NCBI RefSeq assembly: GCF_001908025.1
Contig: NZ_MQMG01000023.1
Coordinates: 1 to 52,294 of the forward strand
DNA length: 52,294 nt
Source: Geobacillus proteiniphilus
Lineage (GTDB): Bacteria > Bacillota > Bacilli > Bacillales > Anoxybacillaceae
Reading direction: 5' to 3'
The translations under genes were made by a program, and so were the position numbers. The notes beneath the pieces are model-generated. The model did no database searches, had not been told where the DNA came from, and saw only the letters and a program-made list of their open reading frames with translations. Numbering within the stretch: the first letter of the stretch is position 1; each line of letters opens with the position of its first letter. This document shows positions 1-9,559 of this stretch, in pieces.

Positions 1-181
1 ATCCTATCCTGCGTGCTTCCCAAAAGGGAGCGACATTCCGTGGTGCACCAGGCTGCTGGGGTTCGTCTATCTTTCGGACTTTTCCGTACCATAGATACCA
101 CGACCTTATGACCTCAGCTACAAGGAGACTATTCGACAGAAGGGGATTTTCATCCTTCCGATGGTGACAACATTTTTTGTC
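1..181. other. Structured non-coding stretch at window edge
   Basis: I see no convincing gene here. The sequence has nested complementary segments: 39-44 pairs with 97-102, 66-70 with 91-95, 75-78 with 83-86, 139-143 with 154-158, and 166-170 with 177-181. This looks like a folded RNA or the non-coding end of a mobile element that continues left of the window. A 5' leader of the chemoreceptor gene on the + strand is the other option. It does not match the c-di-GMP (GEMM) riboswitch consensus as I know it. The strand is undecided. Confidence 0.35.
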
Positions 182-256
182 ACGGGAGTCTCCCTTGAAA
201 GACAGCAAAAGCAAATTAGGAACGATACACTATTTATGCCCCTTCTTCTTCTTAGT

Positions 257-262
257 TATAAT
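257..262 (+). promoter_or_regulatory. Possible -10 element of the chemoreceptor gene
   Basis: TATAAT lies about 40 bases upstream of the chemoreceptor start. The hexamer 17 bases further upstream (234-239) is a poor -35, so this is only a candidate. A SigD-type promoter was looked for and not seen clearly. Confidence 0.3.
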
Positions 263-303
263 AATGGATATGTCTGACAAAGGATGGAGAGGAGGAGCAC
301 TCA

Positions 304-2022
304 TTGAAAACCTTGAAGCTAGGAACAAAGATCAATATTTTGATTTTTTGCATCATTATTCTATTAACCGCTGCTTTGACGGCTGCTGCCATCATCCAAA
401 TCAAAGAGGGAATCCAAAAAGAAACGCTTGAAAGAGTCAAATCCAGTCTTTCCTTGGCCTATCGCTATCTTGACGAAAAATATGAAGGGAGTTGGATTGT
501 AAAAGACGGAGCGCTTTATAAAGGAAGCGAGAAAATCAATGGCAACAATCAACTCGTTGACGAAATCGGAAAACTAACGGGCGGAACGGCAACGATCTTT
601 CAAAATGAAACACGGGTTGCCACCAACATTATCGTGAACCATCGACGGGCTGTTGGCACAACCGCGCCGCCAGAAGTCGTGGAACAAGTGTTAAAGAAAG
701 GGAACACCTTCTTCCGTGAAGTGAATATTTTACATCAATGGTATCAAGCTGCATATATGCCTATCAAAAACGATCGCGGAGAAATTATCGGGATGTTTTA
801 TGTTGGGATTCCCCAAACATATGTGGACACAGCCGTGTCTTCCCTTTTGAAAACATTGGTCCTTTCTGCAGTCATCATATTCGTGATTGCATCAGCAGCC
901 GCAATATGGTTCTCGCGTCGCATCCATGCTCGATTGGCCGCCGTCTCTAGCGCCCTCCAGCGAGCAGGGAATGGAGACTTTACTGTTGCCATCAACGACA
1001 GAACTCGTGATGAAATTGGACAAATTGTCGAAAGCTATAACAAAATGAAAGACGATCTTTCTCAAATGCTGACCCGAGTCGCGGATGCATCAGAGCAAGT
1101 CGCCGCGGCTGCAGAGGAACTGACAGCGAGCGCGGAGCAAACAGCCTTGTCAACTGAACAAGTTTCTGTCGGCATCCAAGAAGTCGCCAGCAGAGCGGAC
1201 AGCCAAAGCAGCCAAACCGATGAAATCGCCGCCGCCATGGAGCAAATGACGCAGGGCGTCTCGCAAATCGCGGAGCGCACGACAGCCATCGCCCACTTGT
1301 CCGTCCATATGACAAACTTAGCCGAAGACGGGAAAACATCTGTAGAAAAAAATGCCGAGCAGATGCAGGACATTCATCAAGCCGTGCTCCGGTCAGAACA
1401 ACTGATTCACACGTTGCAGGAGCGGTCAAAAGAAATCGAAGCGGTCGTCCACACGATTCATCAAATCGCGGAGCAGACGAATCTCCTTTCCTTAAACGCC
1501 GCCATAGAAGCGGCGAGAGCAGGAGAACATGGGGCGGGATTTGCCGTCGTGGCCGATGAAGTGAGAAAATTGGCCGAACAAACGCAAGCAGCGACAAAAC
1601 AAATTACCCATTTGTTGTCCAGTATCCATCAAGATGTAGAGAACACATCAACGAGCATGGAAGATGTGATGCAAAATGTTCAAGACGGCATCGATGCTTC
1701 ACAAGAAACAGCAGAGAAATTCAACACAATTTTAGCAAACTCGAAAACAATCTCAGCCCAATTGGAAGACGTATCAGCATCCGTACAGCAGCTTTCAGCA
1801 GGCATACAAGAACTGGATTCAGCCGTTGCTGAACTAGCCGCTACAGCCGAAAAGACGATGGAGACGTCCAAAACAATGGCCCATTCCGCCGAAGAGCAAC
1901 TCGCTTCCATGGAAGAGATTGCGTCAGCAGCCGCTTCATTGGCGAATGTATCAGAAACGTTGCAAGAAATGGTGCAAAAGTTTACGATTGCACCAAAAAA
2001 CTCGCTTGATTCAAACGGGTAA
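304..2022 (+). CDS. Methyl-accepting chemotaxis protein
   Basis: This is a 572-residue transmembrane chemoreceptor that signals to the CheA/CheW array. A first membrane helix (about residues 10-30) is followed by an extracytoplasmic Cache-type sensor domain (about 35-175). A second helix (about 180-203), a HAMP domain (about 205-258) and a long coiled-coil signalling domain follow. The highly conserved hairpin tip is visible ([20 protein letters not shown], then [15 protein letters not shown]). The start is TTG, chosen because GGAGAGGAGG sits just upstream. The ligand cannot be read from the sequence; sensors of this layout often bind small organic acids or amino acids. The gene stands alone, with no che genes nearby. 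Confidence 0.95.
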   Translation: MKTLKLGTKINILIFCIIILLTAALTAAAIIQIKEGIQKETLERVKSSLSLAYRYLDEKYEGSWIVKDGALYKGSEKINGNNQLVDEIGKLTGGTATIFQNETRVATNIIVNHRRAVGTTAPPEVVEQVLKKGNTFFREVNILHQWYQAAYMPIKNDRGEIIGMFYVGIPQTYVDTAVSSLLKTLVLSAVIIFVIASAAAIWFSRRIHARLAAVSSALQRAGNGDFTVAINDRTRDEIGQIVESYNKMKDDLSQMLTRVADASEQVAAAAEELTASAEQTALSTEQVSVGIQEVASRADSQSSQTDEIAAAMEQMTQGVSQIAERTTAIAHLSVHMTNLAEDGKTSVEKNAEQMQDIHQAVLRSEQLIHTLQERSKEIEAVVHTIHQIAEQTNLLSLNAAIEAARAGEHGAGFAVVADEVRKLAEQTQAATKQITHLLSSIHQDVENTSTSMEDVMQNVQDGIDASQETAEKFNTILANSKTISAQLEDVSASVQQLSAGIQELDSAVAELAATAEKTMETSKTMAHSAEEQLASMEEIASAAASLANVSETLQEMVQKFTIAPKNSLDSNG

Positions 2023-2123
2023 AACAAAAAATGTATATGTTTTACATTCACCCTTTTTCTTTCTAAAATAAGCCATTTTTGATCATTCTGATTCAACCGG
2101 GTTCGACAGTGGCCGGGCAGACA

Positions 2124-2166
2124 AAATGCCTCTCATCCTTTGAGACAGAAAGGTTGGGAGGCATTT
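2124..2166 (+). terminator. Hairpin downstream of the chemoreceptor gene
   Basis: AAATGCCTC (2124-2132) and GAGGCATTT (2158-2166) form a perfect 9-bp stem with a 25-base loop. There is no T-run after it, so it is a weak intrinsic terminator at best. Confidence 0.4.
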
Positions 2167-2249
2167 CAACCCACCCCATGGTGATTTAGGGGCAATGTTT
2201 AAAGAAGGCTTCAGCCCCAAATCTGTAAAGCACTGCGCTTATTTGACCG

Positions 2250-2606
2250 TCAGTTTGGTTCATGAGCAACTGAAATCGTTCTGCGTGCTTCCACAATCCT
2301 CTGCAGCTCTTCAATAGATAAATTCCCCCGATGCAACATCGCATGGCAATTTGGACAGACCGGGTGTTTTCGAACAATGCGTTTTCCTAACCTTCCTATT
2401 TGAGCGTTGAAAGGGGAATGACTCGCTTTGTTTAAAACGCGCGCTAACTCTTTTCCCGATGCGCGGCAATCTGGGAAATAATATAAGGTTCGAATCAATT
2501 CCACATCCTCTTCATGGAAAACACTTCGATCGTTTAGCATGGACAGCCATTGATCCGCTGATATCGCCAACGGCTCGTCATAAATTTTCATCGCCATCCC
2601 CCACAA
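2250..2606 (-). pseudogene. HNH restriction endonuclease, internally deleted
   Basis: A 118-codon reading frame joins the two ends of a longer HNH nuclease. The N-terminal ~75 residues resemble the helical leader domain of Bacillus HNH endonucleases annotated as 5-methylcytosine-specific restriction proteins (ending GRLGKRIVRK). The last ~40 carry the C-terminal HNH signature VCPNCHAMLHRG. The middle, which should hold the catalytic His of the beta-beta-alpha-metal fold, is missing, so the product is probably inactive. The gene lies just downstream of hsdS on the same strand and may be an older addition to the same defence locus. A functional mini-protein cannot be excluded. Confidence 0.65.
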
Positions 2607-2638
2607 TGCAAAATCATGATTGGATCAAGCGAACAGCG

Positions 2639-4069
2639 TCACCGCTGTCCGCTTGACGAGAGCAACGCTTCTTTGACCAACTCCATCGCGTGTCCATCGT
2701 TCGGGTCATTCGTCCCCAACTCGCCGCGGAAGGCTTTCTGGAGAACGGATTGTTTTAATAAATCGAGCTTTTCCTCCACTGCCAAAACGAGTTGTTTTTC
2801 GTTCTCTAATTTTTCTAATAAGTTGTCGAGTTTCTCGGCGATGCGTTTTTGTTCGTTTAGCGGGGGGAGTGGGAAAGGCAGACTTTCAATGAGAGCACCA
2901 CTTATATTTGGCTGTGCTCCACCATACGCCAATTTCGAAATTTCTGTCGAGGAACTAATCACAAAATAATTTCTATACGCTGCATATAAAATGTTATCAT
3001 TAATCGTTTTGATATTTCCAACGCGTTGGTTTTGCATAGCGATTTCGTCCGAATTATATATACCTATTTTCCCAGTAGTAGCCCCAGACATTGCGATTAA
3101 TAAGTCGCCTTTGCGCACCAAAAACTTTTCATTGTAGAGCTCCCTAGGAACCCTAACAGCGGTTTCGGGAGTTGTTTCCATACCATTTAAATCGGATATT
3201 CGAATTATTGGTATACCCTCATCAGAATAATCAGTGCTTTTAAATGCATATCCATTAAATAACTTGGCAACAACTCCAAATTTCACCCACACCCAATTCC
3301 CCGGCACCTCATAAGGCCATTGTTCTTTCGGAATGACGTCTTTTTCACTTAGATCATCGGATGTTTCCAATATACTTTTCTCGCTCGGATCATTTGTCCC
3401 TAATTGCCCTTTAAACGCCTTCTCCAAAATTACCGCCCGCCGCTGTTCGATCGACTCCTTCACTTCTTCAATCAGCCGCTTTGCTTCGTCGATTTTCGCA
3501 AACAGCCGCTCAATTTTATCGGCGATGCGTTTTTGTTCGTTTAGGGGGGGGAGTGGGAAAGACAGACTTTCAATGAGAGCACCACTTATATTTGGCTGTG
3601 CTCCACCATACGCCAATTTCGAAATTTCTGTCGAGGAACTAATCACAAAATAATTTCTATACGCTGCATATAAAATGTTATCATTAATCGTTTTGATATT
3701 TCCAACGCGTTGGTTTTGCATAGCGATTTCGTCCGAATTATATATACCTATTTTCCCAGTAGTAGCCCCAGACATTGCGATTAATAAGTCGCCTTTGCGC
3801 ACCAAAAACTTTTCATTGTAGAGCTCTCTAGGAACCCTAACAGCGGTTTCGGGAGTTGTTTCCATACCATTTAAATCGGATATTCGAATTATTGGTATAC
3901 CCTCATCAGAATAATCAGTGCTTTTAAATGCATATCCATTAAATAACTTGGCAACAACTCCAAATTTCACCCACACCCAATTCCCCGGCACTTCGTACGG
4001 CTGCTCGTCTTTGGGCACGAGCGCTTCTTCGAGCAGCTGTTCCATCGATTTTGGTTTGGCCTTGCTCAT
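2639..4069 (-). CDS. hsdS: Type I restriction-modification specificity subunit HsdS with duplicated recognition domain
   Basis: HsdS (476 residues) chooses the DNA target of the HsdR/M/S complex. The usual layout is seen: recognition domain 1 (about residues 24-180), a conserved helical spacer (LNEQKRIADKIERLFAKIDE), recognition domain 2 (about 252-408), and a second helix (LNEQKRIAEKLDNLLEKLEN). The two recognition domains are practically identical; both start PYEVPGNWVWVKFGVVAKLF. Each half-site should therefore be the same, predicting a symmetric split target. The start overlaps the end of hsdM by 4 bases, so translation is probably coupled. Normal HsdS proteins carry two different domains, so this duplication by recombination is unusual. 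Confidence 0.95.
   Translation of the reverse strand: MSKAKPKSMEQLLEEALVPKDEQPYEVPGNWVWVKFGVVAKLFNGYAFKSTDYSDEGIPIIRISDLNGMETTPETAVRVPRELYNEKFLVRKGDLLIAMSGATTGKIGIYNSDEIAMQNQRVGNIKTINDNILYAAYRNYFVISSSTEISKLAYGGAQPNISGALIESLSFPLPPLNEQKRIADKIERLFAKIDEAKRLIEEVKESIEQRRAVILEKAFKGQLGTNDPSEKSILETSDDLSEKDVIPKEQWPYEVPGNWVWVKFGVVAKLFNGYAFKSTDYSDEGIPIIRISDLNGMETTPETAVRVPRELYNEKFLVRKGDLLIAMSGATTGKIGIYNSDEIAMQNQRVGNIKTINDNILYAAYRNYFVISSSTEISKLAYGGAQPNISGALIESLPFPLPPLNEQKRIAEKLDNLLEKLENEKQLVLAVEEKLDLLKQSVLQKAFRGELGTNDPNDGHAMELVKEALLSSSGQR
2835..3307. repeat. Direct repeat, copy A, inside hsdS
   Basis: This 473-base block recurs at 3519-3991 with an exact offset of 684 bases (228 codons). Only about three mismatches were seen by eye (for example GAGCTCCC versus GAGCTCTC). 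It encodes the second recognition domain of HsdS. The near identity implies a recent duplication or gene conversion. Confidence 0.95.
3519..3991. repeat. Direct repeat, copy B, inside hsdS
   Basis: Partner of the block at 2835-3307. It encodes the first recognition domain of HsdS. Identity ends sharply at both edges: GGCACCTCATAAGG in copy A versus GGCACTTCGTACGG here. Confidence 0.95.
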
Positions 4070-5547
4070 CGTTCTGACACCTCGAGTCGTTCAGCGACGT
4101 GGAGCATTTCGGTTTTTGCCGGTTCGTAGCGGGTCGGGTGTTCGGCCGCTTTCAGTTCGGCAATGACTTCATTGAGCAGCGAGATGGCGAGCTCTAATTT
4201 CTCCACCGCTTCTTCAGCCGAGTCGATCGGGTCGGGCAAGTTGTCGTACACGGACAGCGATTCGTCGGCGATGAGACCGATGTCGAGGCTGTCGCCTTTT
4301 TTGGCGATGTCGTCGCGGGTGAAGACGTTCCACCGTTCATCGTCGACTTGATGGCGGTCTTCGGCGGTGTAGGCTTTCATAAATCCGGCGAAATGGTCTT
4401 TCGTCAGCGGATTGCGCTTGCCAAACGACGGCATGTTCGTGCGAAGATCGTACACCCATACTTCTTTCGTGTTGCCCGTGTCTGTTTCCCCGCGGGTGAA
4501 GAACAAGACGTTCGTTTTCACCCCTTGGGCGTAGAAAATGCCGGTCGGCAAGCGCAAGATCGTATGGACGTTGCATTTGTCCATCAAGTCGCGGCGGATG
4601 TCGGCGCCGACGCCGCCTTCAAACAGCACGTTGTCGGGCACAACGACCGCGGCGCGCGCCTTGCCGTTTGGTCTGAGCGCCCGGTAAATGTGCTGGAGGA
4701 AGTTCAGCTGCTTGTTTGACGTCATAAACGTAAAGTCGGTCCGTGTCGCCCGTTCCCCGCCTTTTTTTGTGCCAAACGGCGGGTTTGTCAAAATGACGTC
4801 ATACCCTTTCAGCTGTTCGCCAAGGGGAGAGAGCGTGTCGCCAAGCAAAATGTCGCCGTGCACATCATGCAAGAGGGCGTTCATGACCGCGAGGCGGTGC
4901 GTGTCGCGGACGAGCTCGACCCCGGAGAACGCTTCATATTTCTGGAACCGAATTTCTTCTTCCGATAAATCAAAATAGTCGTCCGTTTTCGCCCGGACGT
5001 GGCGGCTGGCGGCGATCATAAAGCCGAACGTCCCCGCCGCCGGGTCGTGGCAGCGCTCGCCGGGCTTCGGGTCAACGAGTTCGACGATGACGTCAATCAG
5101 CACGCGGGGGGTGAAATATTGCCCCGCGCCTGATTTCAATTCGCTCGCGTTTTTCTCGAGCAGCCCTTCGTACAAGGCGCCGAGCCCTTCTTCTTTCGCG
5201 TTGTACCAGTCAAGCGCGTCGATGGTGCGGATGATTTTTTCCAAGTTTTTCGGCTCACGGATGTTGGACGTCGCTTCGGTGTAAATTTGCCTTAACAGTT
5301 CGTTCTCTTCCTGCCCAAGCGCCATGAGCAGCTGTTGGTAATACGTTTTCAGCTCGATTCCATCCTTTTTGGCGAGCACGTCCCAACGGTATGGCTCGGG
5401 GATGATGTATTCTTGCCCGGTTTCTTTCATCATTTTCAAAAACAGCAAATACGTCAGCTCGGTGACATATTGGTGGTACGTGATGCCGTCGTCGCGCAAG
5501 ACGTTGCACAAGTTCCACAGCTTTTGGACAATTTCTCGGTTGTTCAT
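4066..5547 (-). CDS. hsdM: Type I restriction-modification DNA methyltransferase HsdM
   Basis: This 493-residue N6-adenine methyltransferase modifies the host's own sites and is also needed for restriction. A helical HsdM N-terminal domain is followed by the SAM-binding motif DPAAGTFGFMIAA (about residue 165) and the catalytic motif NPPFGTKKGG (about residue 255). GAGQYFTPR, typical of type I M subunits, is present. The start lies 2 bases after the hsdR stop, with an AAGGAG site inside the end of hsdR. The gene ends with a 4-base overlap with hsdS. The enzyme looks intact. Confidence 0.97.
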   Translation of the reverse strand: MNNREIVQKLWNLCNVLRDDGITYHQYVTELTYLLFLKMMKETGQEYIIPEPYRWDVLAKKDGIELKTYYQQLLMALGQEENELLRQIYTEATSNIREPKNLEKIIRTIDALDWYNAKEEGLGALYEGLLEKNASELKSGAGQYFTPRVLIDVIVELVDPKPGERCHDPAAGTFGFMIAASRHVRAKTDDYFDLSEEEIRFQKYEAFSGVELVRDTHRLAVMNALLHDVHGDILLGDTLSPLGEQLKGYDVILTNPPFGTKKGGERATRTDFTFMTSNKQLNFLQHIYRALRPNGKARAAVVVPDNVLFEGGVGADIRRDLMDKCNVHTILRLPTGIFYAQGVKTNVLFFTRGETDTGNTKEVWVYDLRTNMPSFGKRNPLTKDHFAGFMKAYTAEDRHQVDDERWNVFTRDDIAKKGDSLDIGLIADESLSVYDNLPDPIDSAEEAVEKLELAISLLNEVIAELKAAEHPTRYEPAKTEMLHVAERLEVSER

Positions 5548-5549
5548 CT

Positions 5550-8500
5550 CTAGGCTTGCTCCTTCTTGGCGTAGTTGTACAAGTTTTCATTAATTTCGCG
5601 CACGATTTGCGGCAATTGACCGCCGAAAATATTGTTCAGCTGCTTAAAGCCGCCGTGGCTTTTAAACGGTTCGTAGTCAAACGCTTTTTCCGGGTCGGGA
5701 TGGAGGACGTATTCTTGCAGCAGCTGTTTTTCGATCCGCTCAAGCCATTTCTTTTGCAGCGGCGGCCATGGTTTCATCCGGTAAATGGCGTTCATGGCGC
5801 GGCGAATTCGTTCTTCATGACTGATGAGCGGGTCGCCGAGCGCCTGTTGGCGGATGAAGGCGATAATGTCGGCGGCGATGTCCTCATTTTTCGCCTCCCG
5901 CCATGCCGCCTGCAGTTTTTTCTCGGAAAAGCCTCTTCGGTCAAGTTCCAATCGCAGTTGTTTCAACTCTTCCCTCGTCAGTTCGGACGGCCGCTGGCAG
6001 ACAATCATCAGCGCCGGGATTTTATTCATGTTCGTGCGGATAAATTCACCGAACGCCTCTAAATAGTCGTCCGGTTTTTCCGCATTGCCGTAGCCTCGTT
6101 TGACGCCAAGCAGCTTGTCTTCATGGTGGGAAATGTATTGCTTGCGCTCGCGGTACCGGTTTTCGTCCAAATAGCGGAACATCGATTTATATTCTTTCAG
6201 CCCGTCTTTCAGTTCATCAGACGGCAGCGATTTCAGCCAGTCGATGAATTCATCGACCGTTTTTCCGCCGGAGAGCACGCGGAAATCTTCGTGCTGCCTG
6301 TCGGACCACGTCCGCTTTTTCCGTTGCATCTTCGCAATGATTTGTTCTTTTTGGTATTCCAGATGGGCGGTCTGTTCAAGCGGTTCGAGTTCATCGAACA
6401 GCTCCGTCAGCGTCGCCTGCGGGCGGGCGACGACCGGTTTCATGCTTGTATACGGCTTTAACGTTTCGTAAATGCCGACGGCGTCAAAGATGTTGAAATG
6501 GTCTTTCCCAATCTCATCGCACCGCCTTGTCGCCCGGCCGAGCATTTGTTCATACAAAATGCGCGAGCGAACGCGGCGCAAAAAGACGAGGTTCGTAATC
6601 GCCGGCACATCGACCCCTGTCGTTAACAAATCGACCGTCACCGCGATTGTCGGGTATTTTTCGTTTTTAAACCTGCGGATCGCTCCTGACGGGTCTTTGA
6701 TCGATCCGGTGATTTTCATGACCGCATTGTCATCGAACTCTCCGTATATGCGCGCAAATTCTTCTTTCAGCAGCCGGACGACGAGATCAGCGTGATCGTC
6801 CGTCGCGGCAAAAATGAGCGTCTTCCCTTCATCATCCGGAGCGATATAGTTGACGAGCTCGCGAATGATGACGCGGTTAAAGCTTTCCGTTACGACTTTC
6901 GTGTTAAAGTGCGAAACATCAATGTTCAGTTCATCCTCCAAATACTCTTGCGACACCGTATGGGATACGGCGTCGTAGACATCAACCGTCTCTCCTTTCG
7001 CCCACGTAATCCCTTCCCGTTTCAGCACCGTATCAAACTGATACGGCGGCTCATGGTCGACCAAATACCCGTCGATGACCGCCTCGCGATACGAATACGT
7101 AAACACGGGCGGGCCGAAAATGTCCGTCGTATGCAAGGCGGGCGTCGCGGTCAAACCGATGCGGACGGCATCGAAGTAATCGAGCACTTGCCGATACTTG
7201 CTTACATAATCGCGATGGTCTTTAAACTCCAGCTCGATTTCGTTCATTTCTTTATCCAACGTATAGCCGCGGTGGGCTTCGTCGACGATGATGCAGTCAT
7301 ACTGGTCAATCGGCGGAACGTCTTCGGGACGGTCGTTGTAAAAAATGCGCTTCAACATTCCTTGAACGGTGGCGATATGCACTTTCGTCTCCGGATCGGG
7401 CTTTTGGTCGTACAGCGACTGCAAACCGTAAATCTCGGCAAACGTCTGAAAGTGCTCCATTCGGCTTTCTTTAAACGCCGCTTCCGCTTGTTCGGCGAGC
7501 GCTTTTCGGTCAACGAGAAACAAAATGCGCCGAAACCGTTTCGCTTTGAGCAAGCGGTAAATCAAGCCGATCGCCATGCGCGTTTTTCCCGTTCCCGTCG
7601 CCATGGCGACAAGCACGCTCCGGCGCTTGTCTTCAAGCGCCCGCTCAACAGCCTGAATCGCCCGCACTTGGTACGGCCGCAGTTTCAAATAATCGAACGT
7701 CTCATCGCGCAGCCGCTGTTCGGATCGTTCAATGTCTTGTTCCAGCAGCTGTTTCAACCCGTCCGGCGTATACCAGCCTTGCAGCGGGCGCGGATGGTTC
7801 GTCGATTTCCGGGCGTCCAAAAACCAAATGCCGGACTTTTGTTCAAGCTGTTTCACGTACGGACGGCCGTTGGTGGCGAACAAAAATGGAACGAAATACT
7901 CCCCCCACGGCTCGTGAATCACTTCTTGCCCATGGCGCACAACGAGACGGGCGTATTGTTTTGCCTGTTCGATATCGGCGGGGATGTCTTTGCTTGCGCG
8001 TTTCGCTTCAATGAGGCCGACCAGCTCCAAGCCGATAAAAAGAGCATAATCGGCAACCCCGTGCCGAAGCGGCCATTCGGCAATCGCCAAATTCCGCCCC
8101 TTCTCTGGCCGCGCGCCTTTGGCAAAGCGCAGTTTTTCCGAATCAGCCTCCCAGCCAGCCGCCCGCAGCTGTTCATCGATGATGAGGCGCGTCTCTGCCT
8201 CAGTCAGTTCGAAATTCGCCACCGCCCGCCGCGAATAGTCACGCCGCTTTTGTTTTTCCTCGGCACTCGTATACAGCCCCGTCTCGCGGATGTGCGAAAG
8301 CTCCGCTTCCAAGTCGGCAAGCCGCTGTTTATACGATTCGATGAGCCGATTCAGTTCATCCGTCGATTCAGACGATGGCGGCAGCGGCTCTCGATACTGG
8401 GGAGCTTCGAACGACCAGTCGCCGTACACTTCCATAAACCATACAGCTAGGCGAAACGCCATGTGCAATAGCGTCTTTGCCTCATGCACGTCCCCATAAT

Positions 8501-8792
8501 TGGGATCATGCACCGCTTGATTGCCTTTTAAGCGGATCATCGTGAAGATGTCATATATCTCTTTTGGGATGATTTGTTCATACAGCAGCACCTTGAGGCG
8601 GTCTTGCTGATCGGTGCCGCGCTCTTCGCGAATGCCTTCGAACGCCAATATGTATTTCGTCATCGCCTCGGCCAACTTGCGCAGCTCGCTGATCGCCACG
8701 TTTGGGTTTTGATGCACATGCCGCTCGGCCGTCTCCCCTACCCGGGCAAGCACATCCCATTTTCCTTCTAGAAATTGAAAGTTATGCGCCAT
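5550..8792 (-). CDS. hsdR: Type I restriction enzyme HsdR (EcoEI-like)
   Basis: HsdR is the ATP-driven translocase and nuclease subunit. An N-terminal DUF4145-like helical domain (about 1-115) and a coiled coil lead into the nuclease core (ADYALFIGLELVGLIEAKR, with the E-x-K of the PD-(D/E)xK motif). The SF2 helicase follows: Walker A ATGTGKT (about residue 400), DEAH box (VDEAHRGY), GLTATP and motif VI QMLGRATRR. A C-terminal EcoEI_R-type domain ends the 1080 residues. I prefer the second ATG (8792), because GAGGG is properly spaced from it and too close to the first ATG at 8798. It heads the operon hsdR-hsdM-hsdS. Confidence 0.96.
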   Translation of the reverse strand: MAHNFQFLEGKWDVLARVGETAERHVHQNPNVAISELRKLAEAMTKYILAFEGIREERGTDQQDRLKVLLYEQIIPKEIYDIFTMIRLKGNQAVHDPNYGDVHEAKTLLHMAFRLAVWFMEVYGDWSFEAPQYREPLPPSSESTDELNRLIESYKQRLADLEAELSHIRETGLYTSAEEKQKRRDYSRRAVANFELTEAETRLIIDEQLRAAGWEADSEKLRFAKGARPEKGRNLAIAEWPLRHGVADYALFIGLELVGLIEAKRASKDIPADIEQAKQYARLVVRHGQEVIHEPWGEYFVPFLFATNGRPYVKQLEQKSGIWFLDARKSTNHPRPLQGWYTPDGLKQLLEQDIERSEQRLRDETFDYLKLRPYQVRAIQAVERALEDKRRSVLVAMATGTGKTRMAIGLIYRLLKAKRFRRILFLVDRKALAEQAEAAFKESRMEHFQTFAEIYGLQSLYDQKPDPETKVHIATVQGMLKRIFYNDRPEDVPPIDQYDCIIVDEAHRGYTLDKEMNEIELEFKDHRDYVSKYRQVLDYFDAVRIGLTATPALHTTDIFGPPVFTYSYREAVIDGYLVDHEPPYQFDTVLKREGITWAKGETVDVYDAVSHTVSQEYLEDELNIDVSHFNTKVVTESFNRVIIRELVNYIAPDDEGKTLIFAATDDHADLVVRLLKEEFARIYGEFDDNAVMKITGSIKDPSGAIRRFKNEKYPTIAVTVDLLTTGVDVPAITNLVFLRRVRSRILYEQMLGRATRRCDEIGKDHFNIFDAVGIYETLKPYTSMKPVVARPQATLTELFDELEPLEQTAHLEYQKEQIIAKMQRKKRTWSDRQHEDFRVLSGGKTVDEFIDWLKSLPSDELKDGLKEYKSMFRYLDENRYRERKQYISHHEDKLLGVKRGYGNAEKPDDYLEAFGEFIRTNMNKIPALMIVCQRPSELTREELKQLRLELDRRGFSEKKLQAAWREAKNEDIAADIIAFIRQQALGDPLISHEERIRRAMNAIYRMKPWPPLQKKWLERIEKQLLQEYVLHPDPEKAFDYEPFKSHGGFKQLNNIFGGQLPQIVREINENLYNYAKKEQA

Positions 8793-8851
8793 GTCCATCC
8801 CTCATCTTCGTCTCTTTTGCAACTTTCTTCTTTTGTTATTATCATATCATG

Positions 8852-8876
8852 AAAAAAAGCCCGCTGAAAACGGGCT
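8852..8876 (-). terminator. Terminator of the P-loop kinase gene
   Basis: AGCCCG/CGGGCT form a stem with a 7-base loop. On the minus strand the stem is followed by a run of T, as expected for rho-independent termination. It separates the kinase gene from the hsd operon. Confidence 0.75.
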
Positions 8877-8981
8877 GTTTGTGTTCACCGGCAGAGCAAT
8901 AAAATTCGCAGTGTCATTGCTTCAAAGATGTGAGAATCAACTCGCGATGGCAAGGAAAGAGCAGCGCCAATGAAACATCTT

Positions 8982-9521
8982 TTAACAAATTCGAAATCTT
9001 TGATTGCTCATGATTTCATCAATCATCTCATCTATGTCATCCTTACGTTTCCCGCTAGTATCCAAAAGATGCTTTCGATCGAATCCTGATGCATGGAACT
9101 CATTCAGCAAAATGAGGCAGCGTTCCCCCATTTGTTGCTCGGGGGCCCTCATCTCATCCCTTTGCCTTAACGTTTTCCCATCTGCCCACAAAACAACATA
9201 CATAACCGTTACGTTTAAATTCTTTACATTTTCATACAACCATATCACTTCATGAGGAAAGGCAATATAATCCACTACCACATCATTGCCGTATTTTACA
9301 AAATTTCTTGCAAGACTTAGAATATTATCCCAAATTAATGAAAGCTCTTCTTTACTTTCCCACGGTTTTTTCCGTCCATTGATATGCATATGGCTGATGT
9401 CATCGCCCGAAATATACGCACTACGCTCCAACTTGTTCGCCAATGCTGTTGAAATTGTTGATTTGCCAACCCCAGCGGGGCCTGATATGACATAGACTGT
9501 GCTTGTTTGATTATTTTTCAT
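8982..9521 (-). CDS. P-loop kinase-like protein
   Basis: This 179-residue protein has a clear Walker A near the N-terminus (ISGPAGVGKST). Further on are a D-D pair after strand 2 (YISGDDISH), a DVVVDYIAF strand and a lid-like segment rich in R (LRQRDEMRAPEQQMGER). The layout is that of small kinases of the shikimate/gluconate kinase or chloramphenicol phosphotransferase-like superfamily. The substrate cannot be told. I chose the ATG at 9521 because AAGGGA is well spaced from it and too close to the upstream ATG at 9527. It is monocistronic, with its own terminator. Confidence 0.8.
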   Translation of the reverse strand: MKNNQTSTVYVISGPAGVGKSTISTALANKLERSAYISGDDISHMHINGRKKPWESKEELSLIWDNILSLARNFVKYGNDVVVDYIAFPHEVIWLYENVKNLNVTVMYVVLWADGKTLRQRDEMRAPEQQMGERCLILLNEFHASGFDRKHLLDTSGKRKDDIDEMIDEIMSNQRFRIC

Positions 9522-9559
9522 ATGCATCCCTTTTTACCTATCTTTCAACCAAATTTTTT

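Noticed and set aside
1-181. c-di-GMP (GEMM) riboswitch before the chemoreceptor gene
   Set aside because: The conserved GEMM blocks could not be found on either strand.
992-1597. Long open frame antisense to the chemoreceptor gene
   Set aside because: It is a shadow of the high-GC repetitive signalling domain; no ribosome site and low-complexity, unnatural composition.
2835-3991. Phase-variable inverting hsdS system
   Set aside because: The repeats are direct, not inverted, and no second hsdS or recombinase gene is in view; inversion is not possible here.
6792-8450. 552-codon open frame opposite hsdR
   Set aside because: It is fully antisense to an intact, conserved hsdR and shows no recognisable motif; a codon-bias artefact.
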